Assembly: GCA_035516075.1 (NCBI GenBank)
Contig: DATJAQ010000373.1
Span: 1 to 13,881 of the forward strand
Origin: Gp13-AA77 sp035516075
GTDB lineage: Bacteria; Acidobacteriota; Terriglobia; UBA7540
Length of the DNA: 13,881 nucleotides
Direction: 5' to 3'
The translations under genes were made by a program, and so were the position numbers. The notes below the pieces were generated by a model. That model searched no databases. It saw only the letters and a list, made by a program, of their open reading frames with translations, and was not told the origin of the DNA. Position 1 is the first letter of the stretch, and the number at the start of each line of letters is the position of its first letter. This document shows positions 12,386-13,881 of the stretch, one piece after another.

Positions 12386-13813
12386 ATGAGCAAGACCAAA
12401 CTATTGTTATTCGCCGGCTTGTCGTGTGCTGTGGCCACCTGGGGAGCAGCCGCGTCACTGGCAGCGCCTCAGCAGGACGAGCACACCCCGCCGCCGGCGT
12501 TTGACGCTCAAGACGAAACCCTGCCCGACCTGGCGCCGCAGCCCGAGATTTACAAGCCCAAGGGCAGCGTGATCACGCCGGAAAGCAGCGTCGCGCATCC
12601 CGAGGACGCCGGCATCCGCGCCCACACGAACGTTCAGATATTCGTTCCGGCCGGCCGCCAGGTGTCTTCCCCGAACCCGGACTTCACCTTTGCGGAGACG
12701 CCGGCCTCGATGGCCTGCGTTTACAAGGTGGGCCCGAACTACGCGGGATGCAATCCGGCAACCGGCGGCACCAACCACGCCACCGGCGGCTGGGGCGCGA
12801 TCGCCCTGGTGGACGCCTATGACAATCCGACTGCAGCCAACGACCTGAAATTCTTCGCCAGCTATTACGGCTTGCCGGCACCCAACTTCACGAAGGTTTA
12901 TGCCAATACGAGCTTCGGCACCCTCAACGGCATGACGGCCAGTTGCAGCGGCAAGCCGGCGGGCGATACCGGCTGGGGCCTCGAAGAGGATCTGGACATC
13001 CAGTGGGCGCACGCCATGGCGCCCGCCGCGAAGATCTTTCTCATCGAGGCGTGCACCAGCAGTTACAACGACCTGCTGTACGCCGAGCAGGTGGCCGGCA
13101 TCAAGGTGAGCGGCGCGGGCGGCGGCGACATCTCGAATAGCTGGAGCAGTTCAGAGTTCTCCACCGAAGTCGGTACCACGGATGACGTCTTCTACCGTTA
13201 CTACTGGCAGAATATCAGCTACTTCGCCTCCGCGGACGACTCCGGATGGGGCGCCGCCTATCCTAGTTCCTCACCCTGGGTCATCTCCGCCGGCGGGACC
13301 ACGGTCAACCGCGACGCAAACGGGAATTTCCAAAACGAGAGCTGCTGGTCTGGCTCGGGCGGCGGCGTCAGCGCTTTTGAGCTCTGGCAAAACCCGCCGA
13401 GCATCGTGAATGGGATGGGACCCTGGAGTAACTTCCAATATCCGTTCGCCGGGCAAACCGCGCGGCAGACTCCCGACCTCGCCTTCAACTCCGATCCCGC
13501 CAGCGGCGTTTACATGTACGACACTTACGGCTACGGCGGCTGGTTGGTGGTGGGCGGCACCAGTGTAGCGTCACCCTCACTGGCGGGCATCATCAACGGC
13601 TCCAACAACAGGCTGGGGCAGGCCCCGTACACCGGCGGGGAGTACACCACCGAGGAGAACAACCTTCTCTACGATCAACTCTTCTCGAAAACCGCCTACG
13701 TGGCCAACTTTTACGATGTTACGACGGGATCGAACGGCGTCGGCCACAATGCCGGCGCACTCTACGATCAGTGCACCGGCGTCGGAAGCCCCCGCGGCAA
13801 GCTCGGGAAGTAA
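12386..13813 (+). CDS. Secreted S53 (sedolisin) family peptidase
   Basis: The product is a 475-residue serine-carboxyl peptidase of the type active at acidic pH, exported by a signal peptide (MSKTKLLLFAGLSCAVATWG and on, likely cleavage near residue 27). The S53 catalytic elements are present: Glu200 and Asp204 in GWGLEEDLDIQWAHAMAP, the oxyanion Asp285 in FASADDSGWG, and the nucleophile Ser393 in GGTSVASP. The C-terminal DVTTGSNG (444-450) and DQCTGVGSP segments fit the family's calcium site. Between signal peptide and catalytic domain there are only about 85-90 residues, Pro- and acid-rich at first, and no recognisable Pro-kumamolisin activation domain (usually 150 or more residues). Activation must therefore differ, or the short region does the job. 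ATG 12386 follows AGGAGAAGG; the frame is open to 12281, but that part is leader. A terminator follows. Confidence 0.9.
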   Translation: MSKTKLLLFAGLSCAVATWGAAASLAAPQQDEHTPPPAFDAQDETLPDLAPQPEIYKPKGSVITPESSVAHPEDAGIRAHTNVQIFVPAGRQVSSPNPDFTFAETPASMACVYKVGPNYAGCNPATGGTNHATGGWGAIALVDAYDNPTAANDLKFFASYYGLPAPNFTKVYANTSFGTLNGMTASCSGKPAGDTGWGLEEDLDIQWAHAMAPAAKIFLIEACTSSYNDLLYAEQVAGIKVSGAGGGDISNSWSSSEFSTEVGTTDDVFYRYYWQNISYFASADDSGWGAAYPSSSPWVISAGGTTVNRDANGNFQNESCWSGSGGGVSAFELWQNPPSIVNGMGPWSNFQYPFAGQTARQTPDLAFNSDPASGVYMYDTYGYGGWLVVGGTSVASPSLAGIINGSNNRLGQAPYTGGEYTTEENNLLYDQLFSKTAYVANFYDVTTGSNGVGHNAGALYDQCTGVGSPRGKLGK

Positions 13814-13846
13814 TTTTCTGAGTGAGCCTACGACTGACGTCTCTTC

Positions 13847-13881
13847 AGAGGCCCTGCCTGTCAGGGCCTCTTTTGTTTCGC
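13847..13881 (+). terminator. Intrinsic terminator of the S53 peptidase gene
   Basis: AGAGGCCCTG (13847-13856) and CAGGGCCTCT (13862-13871) form a perfect ten-base-pair GC-rich stem with the loop CCTGT, followed by TTTGTTT. It starts 33 bases after the stop codon. This is the clearest terminator in the window. Confidence 0.9.

Overview
The window looks like a chromosomal segment of a GC-rich soil-type bacterium, most probably an Acidobacteriota member (Solibacter/Bryobacter-like or a related lineage). This is inferred from gene content: a MacB/FtsX-type permease of the Acidobacterial Duplicated Orphan Permease (ADOP) kind with no ATPase beside it, an S46 dipeptidyl-peptidase, a 'DVWAVG'-repeat secreted protein, a prodomain-poor S53 peptidase, and two small conserved proteins of a style I associate with acidobacterial genomes. 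No rRNA, tRNA, CRISPR array, intact transposon or complete phage module is visible.

Layout. 1-796: no supported gene; degenerate sequence with short ACATTCYGG-type direct repeats. 827-1626 (+): a small ribbon-helix-helix-like protein overlapping by ATGA a secreted SRPBCC-like protein, preceded by a perfect 8-6-8 palindrome that covers a probable promoter of a leaderless transcript. 1696-2010 (-): a 104-residue acidic protein, also apparently leaderless. 2216-7793 (+): S46 peptidase (TTG start), ADOP permease and a membrane-anchored protein of unknown function. 8120-9730 (+): a cytosolic M49 (dipeptidyl-peptidase III-like) metallopeptidase with the unusual HELSH zinc motif. 9731-10271: a non-coding stretch between convergent genes, with a degraded REP-associated (Y1) transposase start and a REP-like palindrome. 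10272-11468 (-): a secreted protein with seven VWAVG repeats, probably a beta-propeller. 11469-12385: a long intergenic region with two kinds of direct repeat, a good sigma70-like promoter and a structured leader. 12386-13813 (+): a secreted S53 (sedolisin) peptidase followed by a clear intrinsic terminator.

How the parts fit. The most evident theme is protein and peptide breakdown: an S53 endopeptidase predicted outside the cell, an S46 dipeptidyl-peptidase predicted in the periplasm and an M49 dipeptidyl-peptidase predicted in the cytoplasm lie within about 12 kb. They are in separate transcription units, so a joint pathway is an inference, not shown. I do not see a clear defence, secretion or biosynthetic system. 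The items most worth a second look are the palindrome-controlled leaderless RHH/SRPBCC pair, the M49 HEXXH variant, the REP/RAYT remnant and the repeat-bearing region 11469-12385.
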